From contig NZ_JACHTF010000004.1 in NCBI RefSeq assembly GCF_014145325.1, forward strand, positions 1 to 64,000: 64,000 bases of DNA, in the 5' to 3' direction. Below the pieces are notes generated by a model. It was given only the letters and a program-made list of their open reading frames with translations. It was not told the origin of the DNA and did no database searches. The stretch comes from Marilutibacter spongiae. GTDB taxonomy: Bacteria > Pseudomonadota > Gammaproteobacteria > Xanthomonadales > Xanthomonadaceae. The position numbers and the translations under genes are program-made. Of this stretch, positions 48,080 to 57,447 are shown piece after piece. The stretch's first letter is position 1; each line of letters starts with the position of its first letter.

Positions 48080-49004
48080 CGGCTTGCCAGAAATCATAGA
48101 AGTTGAACCAGTTGTAGGGCGCTTCGCGGGCGTGCTGCTCCAGGCGCTGGGCATAGCGGGCGATCCACGCCGGCAAGGCTTCGGCCCGCTGCCGCCGCGA
48201 CGCCGACAGGCCTTCGCTGAAGGCTTCGAACACCAGGTCGTAGTGGCGACCGCCGCGATAGAGGCCGAACGCCAGCACCACCGGCAGTTCGAGCACCGCG
48301 GCGATCAGCCACGGCGCCGTGGGAAACGGTGCGGGGGCATCGATGAACGGCACCGATACCGTCGGCTCGCCCGGTCGCGCGCGGTCGGCGAGGATGGCCA
48401 CGATCGCGCCCTCCGCGGCGGCCTGCTGGATGGCCAGCACGATCGAGGGGCCGTCCTGCGCGGCATCGATGATGTTGCGCGCCAGGGTGGGGTTGAGAGC
48501 ATCGAGCAGCTGGGTGATCGCGGGGTTGTGCTGCTTGTCGAGCACCACCCGCACCGGCACGTTGGGACGCTGGGTGGCCAGGGCGCGCAGGCCGTCGAAA
48601 CTGCCCAGGTGGGAGCCGAACAGCAGGACGCCGCGCCCGCGGTCGAGCACCTCGTGCAGCGCGTCCAGCCCGTGGGTGCGGATGTCGAAGCTGTCCATCC
48701 GCCCGCCGAGCAGGAACACGCGGTCGAGGATGGTCGAGGCGAAGGTGTGGATGTGCCGGGCGACGTCCAGCAGCCCCGCCGGTCGCCCCAGCACCCGGCC
48801 CAGGTAGGCGCGCGACGCGCGACGCTCCGGTCCGCGCATGACCAGGAAATACAGGGTGATCGGGTACAGCAGCGCGCGGGCCGGCGCGCGGCCGAGGCGG
48901 CGCGCGATGACCTGGATCAGCCAGATCGCGAAGCGCCCGCCGCCTTCCGGGCGACGGGTCCAGTCGCCGCCGCGCTCGCCGCCGACGGGATGGGTAACGC
49001 TCAT
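48030..49004 (-). CDS. LpxL/HtrB-type lysophospholipid acyltransferase of the pigment cluster
   Basis: A 324-aa membrane-associated acyltransferase. FGSHLGSFDGLRAL near residue 135 is the HxxxxD catalytic motif in the form used by LpxL-like enzymes. A hydrophobic segment FAIWLIQVIARRLGRAPARA lies near the N-terminus. It should esterify the polyene or a fatty acid to the lipid or sugar carrier. The start (ATG 49004) lies in the stop of the dehydratase gene (ATGA). Confidence 0.88.
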   Translation of the reverse strand: MSVTHPVGGERGGDWTRRPEGGGRFAIWLIQVIARRLGRAPARALLYPITLYFLVMRGPERRASRAYLGRVLGRPAGLLDVARHIHTFASTILDRVFLLGGRMDSFDIRTHGLDALHEVLDRGRGVLLFGSHLGSFDGLRALATQRPNVPVRVVLDKQHNPAITQLLDALNPTLARNIIDAAQDGPSIVLAIQQAAAEGAIVAILADRARPGEPTVSVPFIDAPAPFPTAPWLIAAVLELPVVLAFGLYRGGRHYDLVFEAFSEGLSASRRQRAEALPAWIARYAQRLEQHAREAPYNWFNFYDFWQADDAKSASNAPPGPPAR

Positions 49005-49321
49005 GCGCGGCCGGCCCTGAGTTCGCCGCTGGCGAGCAGCGCGTCGCCGCGATGGACGCGGAAGCGCCAGCGGCCCGCGGCGGCGGGGCCGTCGTCCAGC
49101 CGCTCCAGCTCGATGCGCGCCTGCTCGCCCGGCAGCAACGGCTGCAGGAACTTGAGTTGCGGCCACGCCCAGGCGGTATCGACCGGCGCGCCCGCCGCCT
49201 CGGCGGCCTCGACGACGTGGTCGAGGATCAGCACGCCGGGCACCAGCGGATGCCCCGGGAAGTGACCGGGCAGGCAGGGGTGGTCGGGCGGTACGGAGAA
49301 CTGCATGGCGGAGGTGGGCAT
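49001..49321 (-). CDS. ApeI-like hotdog dehydratase
   Basis: A 106-aa FabA/FabZ-like protein. HFPGHPLVPGVLILDHVVEA contains the catalytic His and the PGV turn of 3-hydroxyacyl-ACP dehydratases. It is shorter than FabZ (about 150 aa), as expected for the ApeI subunit that acts with ApeP. Start at 49321, with an alternative ATG at 49306; neither has a good ribosome site. Confidence 0.85.
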   Translation of the reverse strand: MPTSAMQFSVPPDHPCLPGHFPGHPLVPGVLILDHVVEAAEAAGAPVDTAWAWPQLKFLQPLLPGEQARIELERLDDGPAAAGRWRFRVHRGDALLASGELRAGRA

Positions 49322-49370
49322 CGGGACCGGGACTGCGGCACAGGATAGCCGTGACCGGCGGCGTCGGCGT

Positions 49371-50087
49371 TCAGCTTCGCCCCGGCGACGCCGGCGGTCG
49401 ACTGAACAGGTCGCGCCAGAAGGGCGGCCCCAGGCGGCCCATCATGCGCAGGAAGTCGAAGAAGTTCCGGTAGGGCCGGTCCGGGAAGTAACGCCGCCGG
49501 AGCGCGTACTCGGCGACGAAGAACACGCCGACGAGGCCGTAATTGAGCAGGTTGGCGAACAGGGACCACCGCTCGCGGCCGATCGTCAGCGGCGCCTCGA
49601 CGCCCAGCAGCGCCAGCGCGCCGTCGGGCACCGCGATCAGCGCCAGCACGCCGTTGATCGCGCACAGCAGGCCCAGCAAACCCGCCCAGGCCACGCTCAG
49701 CCGCCGGGTGTAGCGACGCAGCCCGGGCGCCAGTCCGTCGACCCCGCACTGCTCCAGCTCGCCGACGATGCGGGTGATCAGCGCCCCGCGCGGATCGTGC
49801 AGGCTACGCGCGAACATCCACGCCGCCAGGCCGGTGAACAGCATCGGCGGCGCGAGCAGGAGCAGCCGCGGCACGACGGTGCCGGCCACGGTGGCCAGCA
49901 ATGCGACCACGGCCACCAGCAGCATCCAGGCGCGAGGGCGCCGGTGCACGAGGCCGTCGACGAGGATGACCAGTGCCAGGTCGAGCAGGGCCACGACCTC
50001 GGCCAACGGCCCGCCGCCATGGGCGGCCCAGTGCGCCAGCCACGGATAGGCGAGCGCCAGCAGCAGGCGGAGGAGGAAACTGTCCAC
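49371..50087 (-). CDS. COG4648-type integral membrane protein of the pigment cluster
   Basis: A 238-aa inner-membrane protein with about seven hydrophobic segments (FLLRLLLALAYPWLAHWA, LLDLALVILVDGLV, MLLVAVVALLATVAGTVV and others) and the conserved YFPDRPYRNFFDFLRMMGRL near the C-terminus. Membrane proteins of this type are regular members of aryl-polyene clusters; the role is not known. The start is GTG at 50087, 26 bp after the ACP gene. The ligase domain often found nearby in such clusters is absent. Confidence 0.82.
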   Translation of the reverse strand: MDSFLLRLLLALAYPWLAHWAAHGGGPLAEVVALLDLALVILVDGLVHRRPRAWMLLVAVVALLATVAGTVVPRLLLLAPPMLFTGLAAWMFARSLHDPRGALITRIVGELEQCGVDGLAPGLRRYTRRLSVAWAGLLGLLCAINGVLALIAVPDGALALLGVEAPLTIGRERWSLFANLLNYGLVGVFFVAEYALRRRYFPDRPYRNFFDFLRMMGRLGPPFWRDLFSRPPASPGRS

Positions 50088-50112
50088 GACGGGCGCGGCC
50101 GCCGGCGCGGCG

Positions 50113-50382
50113 TCAGGCCGCCTTGTGGGCTTCGATATGCGCCGAGAGCGAACGCAGCGAGGCGAAGATCCGGCGGTTCTCGTCGCTGTCCGAGCGCAGC
50201 TGGAAGCCGTAGCGCTTGGAAATCGCCAGCGCCAGCTCGAGCGCGTCGATCGAGTCCAAGCCCAGGCCCTCGCCGAACAAGGCGTCTTCGGGGTCGATCG
50301 ACGCGGCGTCGACCTCCTCCAGGTTCAGGCTTTCGACCAGCAATTGGGCCAGTTCATGCTCGGCGGGACTCTGTTCGGACAT
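50113..50382 (-). CDS. Acyl carrier protein of the pigment cluster
   Basis: An 89-aa four-helix carrier. LGLDSIDALELALAI holds the Ser that receives the phosphopantetheine arm. The acidic first helix and SLRSLSAHIEAHKAA tail fit the family. It would carry the hydroxybenzoyl starter or the growing polyene. E. coli-type clusters have two ACPs; only this one is visible. First gene of the minus-strand block, so the promoter between 50382 and 50508 should drive it. Confidence 0.93.
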   Translation of the reverse strand: MSEQSPAEHELAQLLVESLNLEEVDAASIDPEDALFGEGLGLDSIDALELALAISKRYGFQLRSDSDENRRIFASLRSLSAHIEAHKAA

Positions 50383-50507
50383 CGGGACTTCACTGGAATG
50401 GGCGGACAAGAGCGCCACGATCCGGCATCCCGCGCGCCGACGCAAGCCGGATCGGCCCGGATCGGCCCGCGCCGGCGGATAATCCGCTCGCGGGCGGGCC
50501 GTCCCGG

Positions 50508-50513
50508 TATCAT
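50508..50513 (+). promoter_or_regulatory. -10 hexamer of a probable leaderless promoter for the second flavoprotein
   Basis: TATCAT followed by 7 nt and the ATG at 50521. A second candidate, GATAAT, stands about 30 bp further upstream (50479-50484). Confidence 0.4.
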
Positions 50514-50520
50514 GGCCGCC

Positions 50521-51993
50521 ATGATCGACGAAGCATCCGCGGCGCCCCGCCGCGCCGGCCATCCCGACCACGCGACCCCCGCCCCGGAGGGCGATGCCGG
50601 CGCCTGTGACGTGCTGGTCATCGGCGGCGGCCCCGCCGGCAGCACCGCGGCCACCCTGCTCGCCCGCGGCGGCCACCGCGTGGTCATGCTGGAGAAGGAC
50701 CGCCACCCGCGCTTCCACATCGGCGAATCGCTGTTGCCGATGAACCTGCCGATCCTCGAGCGGCTCGGGGTGCTGGAGCAGGTGCGGGCCCTCGGCGTGC
50801 ACAAGCGCGGCGCGGATTTCCCGGTGGTCGGCGACCCCGCGCGGCCCGACCACTACAACACCTTCCATTTCGAGCGCGCCCTCGACGCGCGCGCCGACCA
50901 CGCCTTCCAGGTCAACCGCGCCGACTTCGACGCGCTGCTGTTCGCGCACGCGCGGCGCGAGGGCGTGGACGCGCGCGAAGGCGTCCAGGTGGAGCGCGTC
51001 GCGTTCGGCGCCGACGGCCGCCCCGAGCGTGTCCACGCACGCGACGCCGACGGCAGCCCGCACGTGTTCGCCCCCCGCTACGTGGTCGACGCCAGTGGCC
51101 GCGACACCCTCCTGGGGCGCCAGCTCGGCGTCAAGCGAAAGAACACCGCGCACCAGTCGGCAGCCATATTCAGCCATTTCCGCGGGGTCGCCCGCCGCGA
51201 GGGCGACGATGCCGGCAACATCACCGTGCAGCGCTTCGCGCATGGCTGGACCTGGCTGATCCCATTGCCCGGCGACATCATGAGCGTCGGCGCGGTGTGC
51301 TTCCCCGAATACCTCAAGCAGCGCCGCGGCGACACCGGCGGCTTCCTGCTCGACACGCTGATGGCGCAACCGCAGGTCGCCGCGCGCATGCGGGGCGCCG
51401 AGCGCGTCGCAGACGTGCACGTCACCGGCAACTATTCCTATGCCTGCACCCGCATGGGCGGCCCGGGCTGGCTGCTGGTCGGCGACGCCCACGCCTTCGT
51501 CGACCCGGTGTTTTCCTCCGGCGTGTTCCTGGCGATGGACGGCGGCGAGCGCGCCGCCGACATGGTCGCCGCCGCCCTGCGCGAGCCCGGCCGCGAGGCC
51601 GCGTTGCAAGCGGCCATGCAACGCCGCCTCAAGCGTGGGCTGGGCCACTTCGAATGGTTCATCTACCACTTCAACACGCCGGTGATGCGCCACCTGTTCA
51701 ACCATCCGCGCAATACCTGGCAGGTCGAGCAGGCGGTGATCTCGATGCTGGCCGGCGACGTGTTCGACAACCCGGCGGTGATCCGGCGCCTGCGCATGTT
51801 CCGGCTGATCTATGCCATCACTGCGCTGGGCCTGGCGCCCGCCGCCCTGCGCGCATGGTGGCAACGGCGTCGCCAGGCCCGCGTGCGCTTCGAGGCGGAC
51901 ACCCTGCATCCCGCTTCCGCCCTGCCCGACGGCGACAGCGCCGGGGCCATGGGCGGGCCCAACGCGGGTTCGGCCGTGGAGGCGGGTCGATGA
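50521..51993 (+). CDS. FAD-dependent halogenase-like oxidoreductase 2
   Basis: A 490-aa flavoprotein with FAD loop VLVIGGGPAGSTAATLLARG near residue 30. FHIGESLLPMNLPILERLG is typical of the tryptophan-halogenase-like group, and HGWTWLIPLPG contains the WxWxIP motif. GDAHAFVDPVFSSGV is the second flavin contact. The Lys seen in the first flavoprotein (FKVGES) is replaced by His here (FHIGES), so halogenation is less certain. ATG 50521 is chosen because a -10 hexamer overlaps the alternative ATG at 50512. Its stop overlaps xanB2 as ATGA. Confidence 0.85.
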   Translation: MIDEASAAPRRAGHPDHATPAPEGDAGACDVLVIGGGPAGSTAATLLARGGHRVVMLEKDRHPRFHIGESLLPMNLPILERLGVLEQVRALGVHKRGADFPVVGDPARPDHYNTFHFERALDARADHAFQVNRADFDALLFAHARREGVDAREGVQVERVAFGADGRPERVHARDADGSPHVFAPRYVVDASGRDTLLGRQLGVKRKNTAHQSAAIFSHFRGVARREGDDAGNITVQRFAHGWTWLIPLPGDIMSVGAVCFPEYLKQRRGDTGGFLLDTLMAQPQVAARMRGAERVADVHVTGNYSYACTRMGGPGWLLVGDAHAFVDPVFSSGVFLAMDGGERAADMVAAALREPGREAALQAAMQRRLKRGLGHFEWFIYHFNTPVMRHLFNHPRNTWQVEQAVISMLAGDVFDNPAVIRRLRMFRLIYAITALGLAPAALRAWWQRRRQARVRFEADTLHPASALPDGDSAGAMGGPNAGSAVEAGR

Positions 51994-53018
51994 GCGCCCA
52001 TCCGGCCTTCGTCGAGGCGCCGCGCCTGTCGGTGGACTATCGCCCGGGCCCGCTGGCCGACCTGCTCGCAGGACCGGACGTGCTCGCGGTGTTCGGCTTC
52101 GGCAGCCAGGCCCCGCTCGACCCCGATCCGCGCTACCTGCGGGTCGGCACCGAAGTGCCCGCGGGGCGACCCGATCGCTTCGAAGTCTGGACCAGCCCCG
52201 GCCCGGTCGCCCGGGGACGCGACGGCGACGTCGCCTGGGCCAGCAACGGCCAATTGCTGTTCGGCGCGATCGAAGTCGACGAGCAGGCGATCGATGCGGC
52301 GGCGGGCGACATCGAAGGCGCCGCCGAACACGCCTATCGGCGCCTGGAGGCATCGATCCACCAGCACGGCTACCCGCATTTGCTGCGGACCTGGAACTAC
52401 CTCGCCGACATCACCCGGGGCGATGGCGACGCCGAGCGCTACCGCCGCTTCTGCGTCGGGCGCGCCAATGGCATCCGCGCCGCCACCGGCGACATCCGCC
52501 CGGGCACCCTGCCGGCCGCCACCGCCATCGGCCGTACCGATGGCGTCCATCGCCTGCAGGTGTACTGGCTGTCGGCACGCGAGCCGGGCACGCCGCTGGA
52601 AAACCCCCGCCAGGTCAGCGCCTACCGCTATCCGCGCCAGTACGGCCCGCAGCCACCCAGCTTCGCCCGCGCCATGCTGCCGCCGCCCGGCAGCGGGATG
52701 CCCCTGTTCCTGTCCGGCACCGCGGCGGTGGTCGGCCACGAGACCCGGCATGCCGAGTCCACCGCCGGCCAGTTGGACGAAACCCTGGCCAATTTCGACA
52801 GCCTGATCGCCGCCGCGCGCGAACGGCAACCCGGGCTGCCACCGCACTTCGATCCGCGATCGCGCCTGAAGGTCTACGTCCGCGAGGCCGGCGAGCTCGA
52901 CGAGGTCGAACGCCTGCTGGTCGAACGGCTCGGCACCGAGGTGCCCTTCGTGGTGCTGCATGCCGCGATCTGCCGCCGCGACCTGCGCATGGAGATCGAC
53001 GGCGTCCATGGCGGCTGA
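51990..53018 (+). CDS. xanB2: XanB2-like chorismatase (hydroxybenzoate synthase)
   Basis: A 342-aa enzyme of the FkbO/Hyg5/XanB2 chorismatase family. Xanthomonas XanB2 turns chorismate into 3-hydroxybenzoate (pigment starter) and 4-hydroxybenzoate (ubiquinone precursor). Visible: VLAVFGFGSQAP, LLRTWNYLADI, RYRRFCVGRANGI, FLSGTAAVVGHET and the C-terminal CRRDLRMEIDGVHGG with the conserved Glu. Products here are inferred from the family and the cluster. It is coupled to the flavoprotein gene by ATGA and closes the cluster. Confidence 0.93.
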   Translation: MSAHPAFVEAPRLSVDYRPGPLADLLAGPDVLAVFGFGSQAPLDPDPRYLRVGTEVPAGRPDRFEVWTSPGPVARGRDGDVAWASNGQLLFGAIEVDEQAIDAAAGDIEGAAEHAYRRLEASIHQHGYPHLLRTWNYLADITRGDGDAERYRRFCVGRANGIRAATGDIRPGTLPAATAIGRTDGVHRLQVYWLSAREPGTPLENPRQVSAYRYPRQYGPQPPSFARAMLPPPGSGMPLFLSGTAAVVGHETRHAESTAGQLDETLANFDSLIAAARERQPGLPPHFDPRSRLKVYVREAGELDEVERLLVERLGTEVPFVVLHAAICRRDLRMEIDGVHGG

Positions 53019-53123
53019 GCGCCTGGACGGGCGGCATGACTTTGGGGCCGCGCGCCGCGGCCCCGCCTGCGGCACGCTTGCCCCCTGCGCCTTGCGCGCG
53101 ACCACGAAACGGAGGGACACACG

Positions 53124-53378
53124 ATGGGACTGATCAGCCTGCTCTGGGGCATCCTGGCGATGGCATGGATGGTGATCGCGCTCGTGCCGATCATCAGCCT
53201 GAGCAACTGGCTGCTGATTCCGTTCGCGGCGATCGGCGCCGTGATCGGCGCGATCGGCGTGCTGTTCACCCGCAGCGAGCGCAATGGCCGCGCCAAGGCC
53301 GGCCTGGTGCTCAACGGCATCGTCATCGTCGTCGCCATCGCGCGCCTGGGCCTGACCGGCACCGGCGGCCTGCTCTGA
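53124..53378 (+). CDS. Small membrane protein
   Basis: An 84-aa protein with three hydrophobic segments (LLWGILAMAWMVIALVPII, NWLLIPFAAIGAVIGAIGVL, AGLVLNGIVIVVAIARLGL) joined by the basic loop TRSERNGRAK. I do not recognise a named family. GGAGG lies nine bases before the ATG and codon use is like its neighbours, so it looks real. Confidence 0.75.
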   Translation: MGLISLLWGILAMAWMVIALVPIISLSNWLLIPFAAIGAVIGAIGVLFTRSERNGRAKAGLVLNGIVIVVAIARLGLTGTGGLL

Positions 53379-53388
53379 GGGCGCGCGA

Positions 53389-53418
53389 GCTGAATCCCGG
53401 CGCTCGCTGGGGTGAGGC
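53389..53418. repeat. Degenerate single copy of the 30-bp end of the 23.8-kb element
   Basis: It aligns to 23916-23945 with about five mismatches, keeping the CCC-GCG-CGCTGGG palindrome core. It lies 11 bp after the small membrane protein gene. Confidence 0.5.
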
Positions 53419-53524
53419 GGACCGCTTGCGCGGCGCTGCCGCGCGGTCTGGCCGAACGCCCAGCGCGATGCGCTGGGCCGGGGAGAACTCCCGGGCTTTG
53501 CCAAAGGCTGGCCCCCCCGCCTCG

Positions 53525-53897
53525 TAGGGTGGGTAGAGCCAAAGGCGAAACCCACCATCGTGGGATTGCACGCACGACGGGCGATGGGTTTTGCTTCGCG
53601 CTACCCATCCTACGGTTTCGCCTCCCACCCCGCCCCGCAGGGTGGGTAGAGCCAAAGGCGAAACCCATCGGCGCGTTCTCGCACGCACGACGAATGATGG
53701 GTTTTGCTTCGCGCTACCCATCCTACGGTTTCGCCTCCCGCCCCGCCCCGTAGGGTGGGTAAGGCCAAAGGCGGAACCCACCATCGTAGGATTGCACGCA
53801 CGACGGGCGATGGGTTTTGCTTCGCGCTACCCATCCTACGGTGCTGCCCTGCCCCGCCTTCGTGGGGTGGGTCGGGCCGAAGGCGAAACCCACCGTC
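53525..53897. repeat. Tandem array A: 3.3 copies of a 113-bp unit
   Basis: Copies begin at about 53525, 53638, 53751 and 53863. Each unit holds two imperfect inverted halves (TAGGGTGGGTAGAGCC ... AACCCACC and GATGGGTTTTGC ... TACCCATCCTA) plus a spacer rich in TTTCGCCTCCC. This is a REP-like paired-palindrome unit. It fills the 53379-53960 gap between the small membrane protein gene and hemB; 53419-53524 has no gene that I can see. Confidence 0.9.
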
Positions 53898-53948
53898 GCG
53901 CCAGCGCCACGCGGGACGGACCGCCACCCGCCGCAAGGCCGGAAGGCG

Positions 53949-54950
<1,002 letters not shown>

Positions 54951-54956
54951 GGCCCA

Positions 54957-54975
54957 GGCGCCCGGCGCGGGCGCC
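54957..54975 (+). terminator. GC hairpin after hemB
   Basis: GGCGCCCG and its complement around GCG, six bases after the stop; no T tract. Probably a weak or Rho-assisted end. Confidence 0.3.
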
Positions 54976-54996
54976 CCGACCCGGGAGATCATCGGC

Positions 54997-55326
54997 ATGA
55001 ATGCCATCGCGCTTGCTTTCGTCCTGCTGGCCGCCACAACGGACGCCACTGCCGCCGCCGTTACCGACCCTGAGGGCGGATACACCGCCAAGGCCCTGCC
55101 GGACGGCTCGATCCAACTGCGCGTGACCGGCAGCACGGACGCCCCCACGGACGCCCGCCCGGCGAGTATCGAACTGGGCAGCATGCTCGAGGCGGCAGCC
55201 GCGAAAGAGTGCCCGGGCGGCTATGACCTCACCCAGGACCCGAAACCCAGCGTAAAGGTCGAATCGGGCAAGCTCATCGCGACCCTGGGGGGCGTTGCCC
55301 GCTGCAAACCGGCTGCCCGCCCCTAG
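54997..55326 (+). CDS. Exported hypothetical protein
   Basis: A 109-aa protein of unknown function. Signal peptide MNAIALAFVLLAATTDATAA; the mature part is a small domain with one Cys pair (KECPGGYD and ARCKP), likely a disulfide in the periplasm. It lies 46 bp after hemB. Its last 4 nt overlap the convergent PD40 gene. Confidence 0.7.
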   Translation: MNAIALAFVLLAATTDATAAAVTDPEGGYTAKALPDGSIQLRVTGSTDAPTDARPASIELGSMLEAAAAKECPGGYDLTQDPKPSVKVESGKLIATLGGVARCKPAARP

Positions 55327-56240
55327 GGCGCGCGGGCGCCTGGCCGCAGGCAGCCCGTTCTTCCCGTCACCCTCGGCGACACGGTGCGGTAGATGTCCAG
55401 CTTGCCCGCCCGCGGCGACCGCGCGACGCCGCTGACCAGCAGTTCGCTCGGCTTGCTCCAGTCCGGTGCCGGGGCGAAGGTCACCTGGTCGGCGGTATTG
55501 AACGACAGCGTCATCGGCGTGGCCGCGGCGTAGGCCTGGCCATCGCACTGGGCCACCAGGATCCGGACAGGCGCTTCGTTCGCCCGCGTGCTGCGGGCGA
55601 AGACCAGGGTCGCGCCGTCGCCCAGCCAGGCCGCGTCGAACTCGTCGTCGGGCGTGTTGACCGCCCCCGGAAGCGGCGTCGGCGCACCGAAGGCCGCGCC
55701 GTCCCAGCGCGCGAGGAACAGGTCGTGGCGGCCCTGGCCACCGTGGCCGTCGCTGGCGAAGAGCAGGCTGTCGCCGTCCGGTCCCGGCATGGGCGCCCAC
55801 TCGTCGCCGGCGGTATTGACGCCCGCGCCCAGGTTGACCGGCTTGCCGAAGTCGCCGTCGGCCAGCACGGGCGCGCGATAGAGGTCGTCGCCGCCATGGC
55901 CGCCGCGCCGGTTCGAGTAGAAGTACAGCCAGCGGCCGTCCGGGCTCAGCATCGGATCGAATTCGTTGGCGCGGGTGTTGAGCGCCAGCGGCGTGGCGTC
56001 CTGCCAGCGGCCGTCGCGCAGCCGCGCCTGCCACAGGTCCATGCCGCCGGCACCGCCCTCGCGGTCGATCGTGCCCCAGACGATGCGCTGGCCATCGGCA
56101 CTGACGCTGGCATGGCCTTCGCCCGCGGGCGTGGAGACCACGTGCATGCCTTCGATGCCGTATTCCGACAGGCCCTGGGCACCCGACATTGACGGCCACG
56201 GGAGTAGACTGCACGCCAGTACGGCGACGAAGGAGCGCAT
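55323..56240 (-). CDS. Exported PD40 (TolB-like) beta-propeller protein
   Basis: A 305-aa protein with signal peptide MRSFVAVLACSLLPWPSMSG. Repeated WD40-like-Asp motifs follow (SVSADGQRIVWGTID, LSPDGRWLYFYSNRRGGHGG, PGPDGDSLLFASDGHGGQG, LGDGATLVFARS), giving about five blades. Such propellers bind peptides or sugars in the periplasm; no catalytic domain is attached. It is divergent from aroE across 44 bp. Confidence 0.85.
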   Translation of the reverse strand: MRSFVAVLACSLLPWPSMSGAQGLSEYGIEGMHVVSTPAGEGHASVSADGQRIVWGTIDREGGAGGMDLWQARLRDGRWQDATPLALNTRANEFDPMLSPDGRWLYFYSNRRGGHGGDDLYRAPVLADGDFGKPVNLGAGVNTAGDEWAPMPGPDGDSLLFASDGHGGQGRHDLFLARWDGAAFGAPTPLPGAVNTPDDEFDAAWLGDGATLVFARSTRANEAPVRILVAQCDGQAYAAATPMTLSFNTADQVTFAPAPDWSKPSELLVSGVARSPRAGKLDIYRTVSPRVTGRTGCLRPGARAP

Positions 56241-56284
56241 CCTGAGTTCTCCGGACGATTTCCAATAGTCTAAGCGAGGCCCCC

Positions 56285-57139
56285 ATGAGCGAAACCGTCA
56301 TCAAGCGCTTTGCCGTCATCGGACACCCGGTGGCGCATTCCCTGTCGCCGCGCATCCACGCCGCGTTCGGCAAGCAACGGGGCATCGCGCTCGAGTACAC
56401 GGCCATCGACGCCACGCCCGAGCAGTTCGACGCTGCGCTCGCGGCCTTCGCCGCCGGGGGCGGCACCGGCGCCAACATCACGCTGCCGCACAAGCAGTAC
56501 GCGGCCACGGTCTGCGAATCGCTGACCGAGCGCGCCCGGCGCTGCGGCGCCGCCAACACGCTGATCCGCACCGACACCGGCTGGCTGGGCGACAACACCG
56601 ACGGCCTGGGCCTGGTGCGCGACCTCACCGAGCGCCACGGCCAGGACCTGCGCGGCCGCAAGGTCCTGCTGATCGGCGCAGGCGGCGCCGCACGTGGCGT
56701 CGCGCCCGCCCTGCTCGACGCCGGCATCAAGTCGCTCTTCATCGTCAACCGCACGCCCGCGCGCACCGACGCCCTGGCGGACGTGCTCGGCGAACCCGAC
56801 CGCGTGCACCCGCGCAACTTCGAGGACCTGGGCAACCTCGGCGGCTTCGACCTGATCGTCAATGCCACCTCCGCGGCGCGCGAGGCCGCGTTGCCCTTCC
56901 TGCCGAGCTCGCTGGTGGCCCCGCGTGCCGATGCAGTCGACCTGAGCTATGGCGAGGTCGCGATTCCCTTCCTGGCCTGGGCCCGCGCCGCCGGCGCCGA
57001 CGTGGTGGTCGACGGGCTCGGCATGTTGGTCGAACAGGCCGCCGAGGCCTTCCAGCGCTGGCATGGCGTCCGCCCCGACACCAGCGCGGTCTACAAGGCA
57101 CTGCGCGAGTCGTACACCTCGCTGCGGACCGGCGACTGA
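56285..57139 (+). CDS. aroE: Shikimate dehydrogenase
   Basis: NADPH-dependent reduction of 3-dehydroshikimate to shikimate, 284 aa. Substrate motifs [19 protein letters not shown] and NITLPHK (catalytic Lys), DNTDGLG (Asp), the NADP loop GAGGAARGV with NRTPAR as the phosphate clamp, and the C-terminal [14 protein letters not shown] are all present. GAGG lies six bases before the ATG. The pathway feeds chorismate, the XanB2 substrate. Confidence 0.97.
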   Translation: MSETVIKRFAVIGHPVAHSLSPRIHAAFGKQRGIALEYTAIDATPEQFDAALAAFAAGGGTGANITLPHKQYAATVCESLTERARRCGAANTLIRTDTGWLGDNTDGLGLVRDLTERHGQDLRGRKVLLIGAGGAARGVAPALLDAGIKSLFIVNRTPARTDALADVLGEPDRVHPRNFEDLGNLGGFDLIVNATSAAREAALPFLPSSLVAPRADAVDLSYGEVAIPFLAWARAAGADVVVDGLGMLVEQAAEAFQRWHGVRPDTSAVYKALRESYTSLRTGD

Positions 57140-57167
57140 TTCCGGTCGGGCACCACGGGCCCCGCCG

Positions 57168-57431
57168 ATGGAGTGCCGGAGCGCCTGCGGAGCGTGCTGC
57201 ATCGCGCCCTCGATCCATTCACCCATCCCCGGCATGCCGCATGGCAAGCCCGCCGGCATGCCCTGCGTGCAGCTGGACGAGCAGTTGCGCTGTCGCCTGT
57301 TCGGGCGGCCGGAACGACCGGCGTTCTGCGCGTCCCTGCGACCCTCGCCGTCCATGTGCGGCGACGACCGCGCATCGGCCCTGGCCGGGCTCGCGGAGCT
57401 GGAGCGGTTGACGTGCCCCGACGCGCGCTGA
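57168..57431 (+). CDS. ykgJ: YkgJ family cysteine-cluster protein
   Basis: An 87-aa protein with eight Cys. [20 protein letters not shown] is the family signature, thought to bind Zn or an Fe-S cluster; [19 protein letters not shown] and [11 protein letters not shown] follow the usual order. It lies 28 bp after aroE with the same orientation. Its stop codon sits in the loop of a strong hairpin. Confidence 0.9.
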   Translation: MECRSACGACCIAPSIHSPIPGMPHGKPAGMPCVQLDEQLRCRLFGRPERPAFCASLRPSPSMCGDDRASALAGLAELERLTCPDAR

Positions 57432-57443
57432 GCGCGTCGGGGC
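57415..57443. terminator. 12-bp perfect hairpin across the ykgJ stop
   Basis: GCCCCGACGCGC and its complement around GCTGA, the loop holding the TGA of ykgJ. It ends 4 bp before the stop of the convergent gene at 57448. No T tract is present on either side. It may block both transcripts or be an mRNA 3' stabiliser. Confidence 0.45.
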
Positions 57444-57447
57444 CGGC

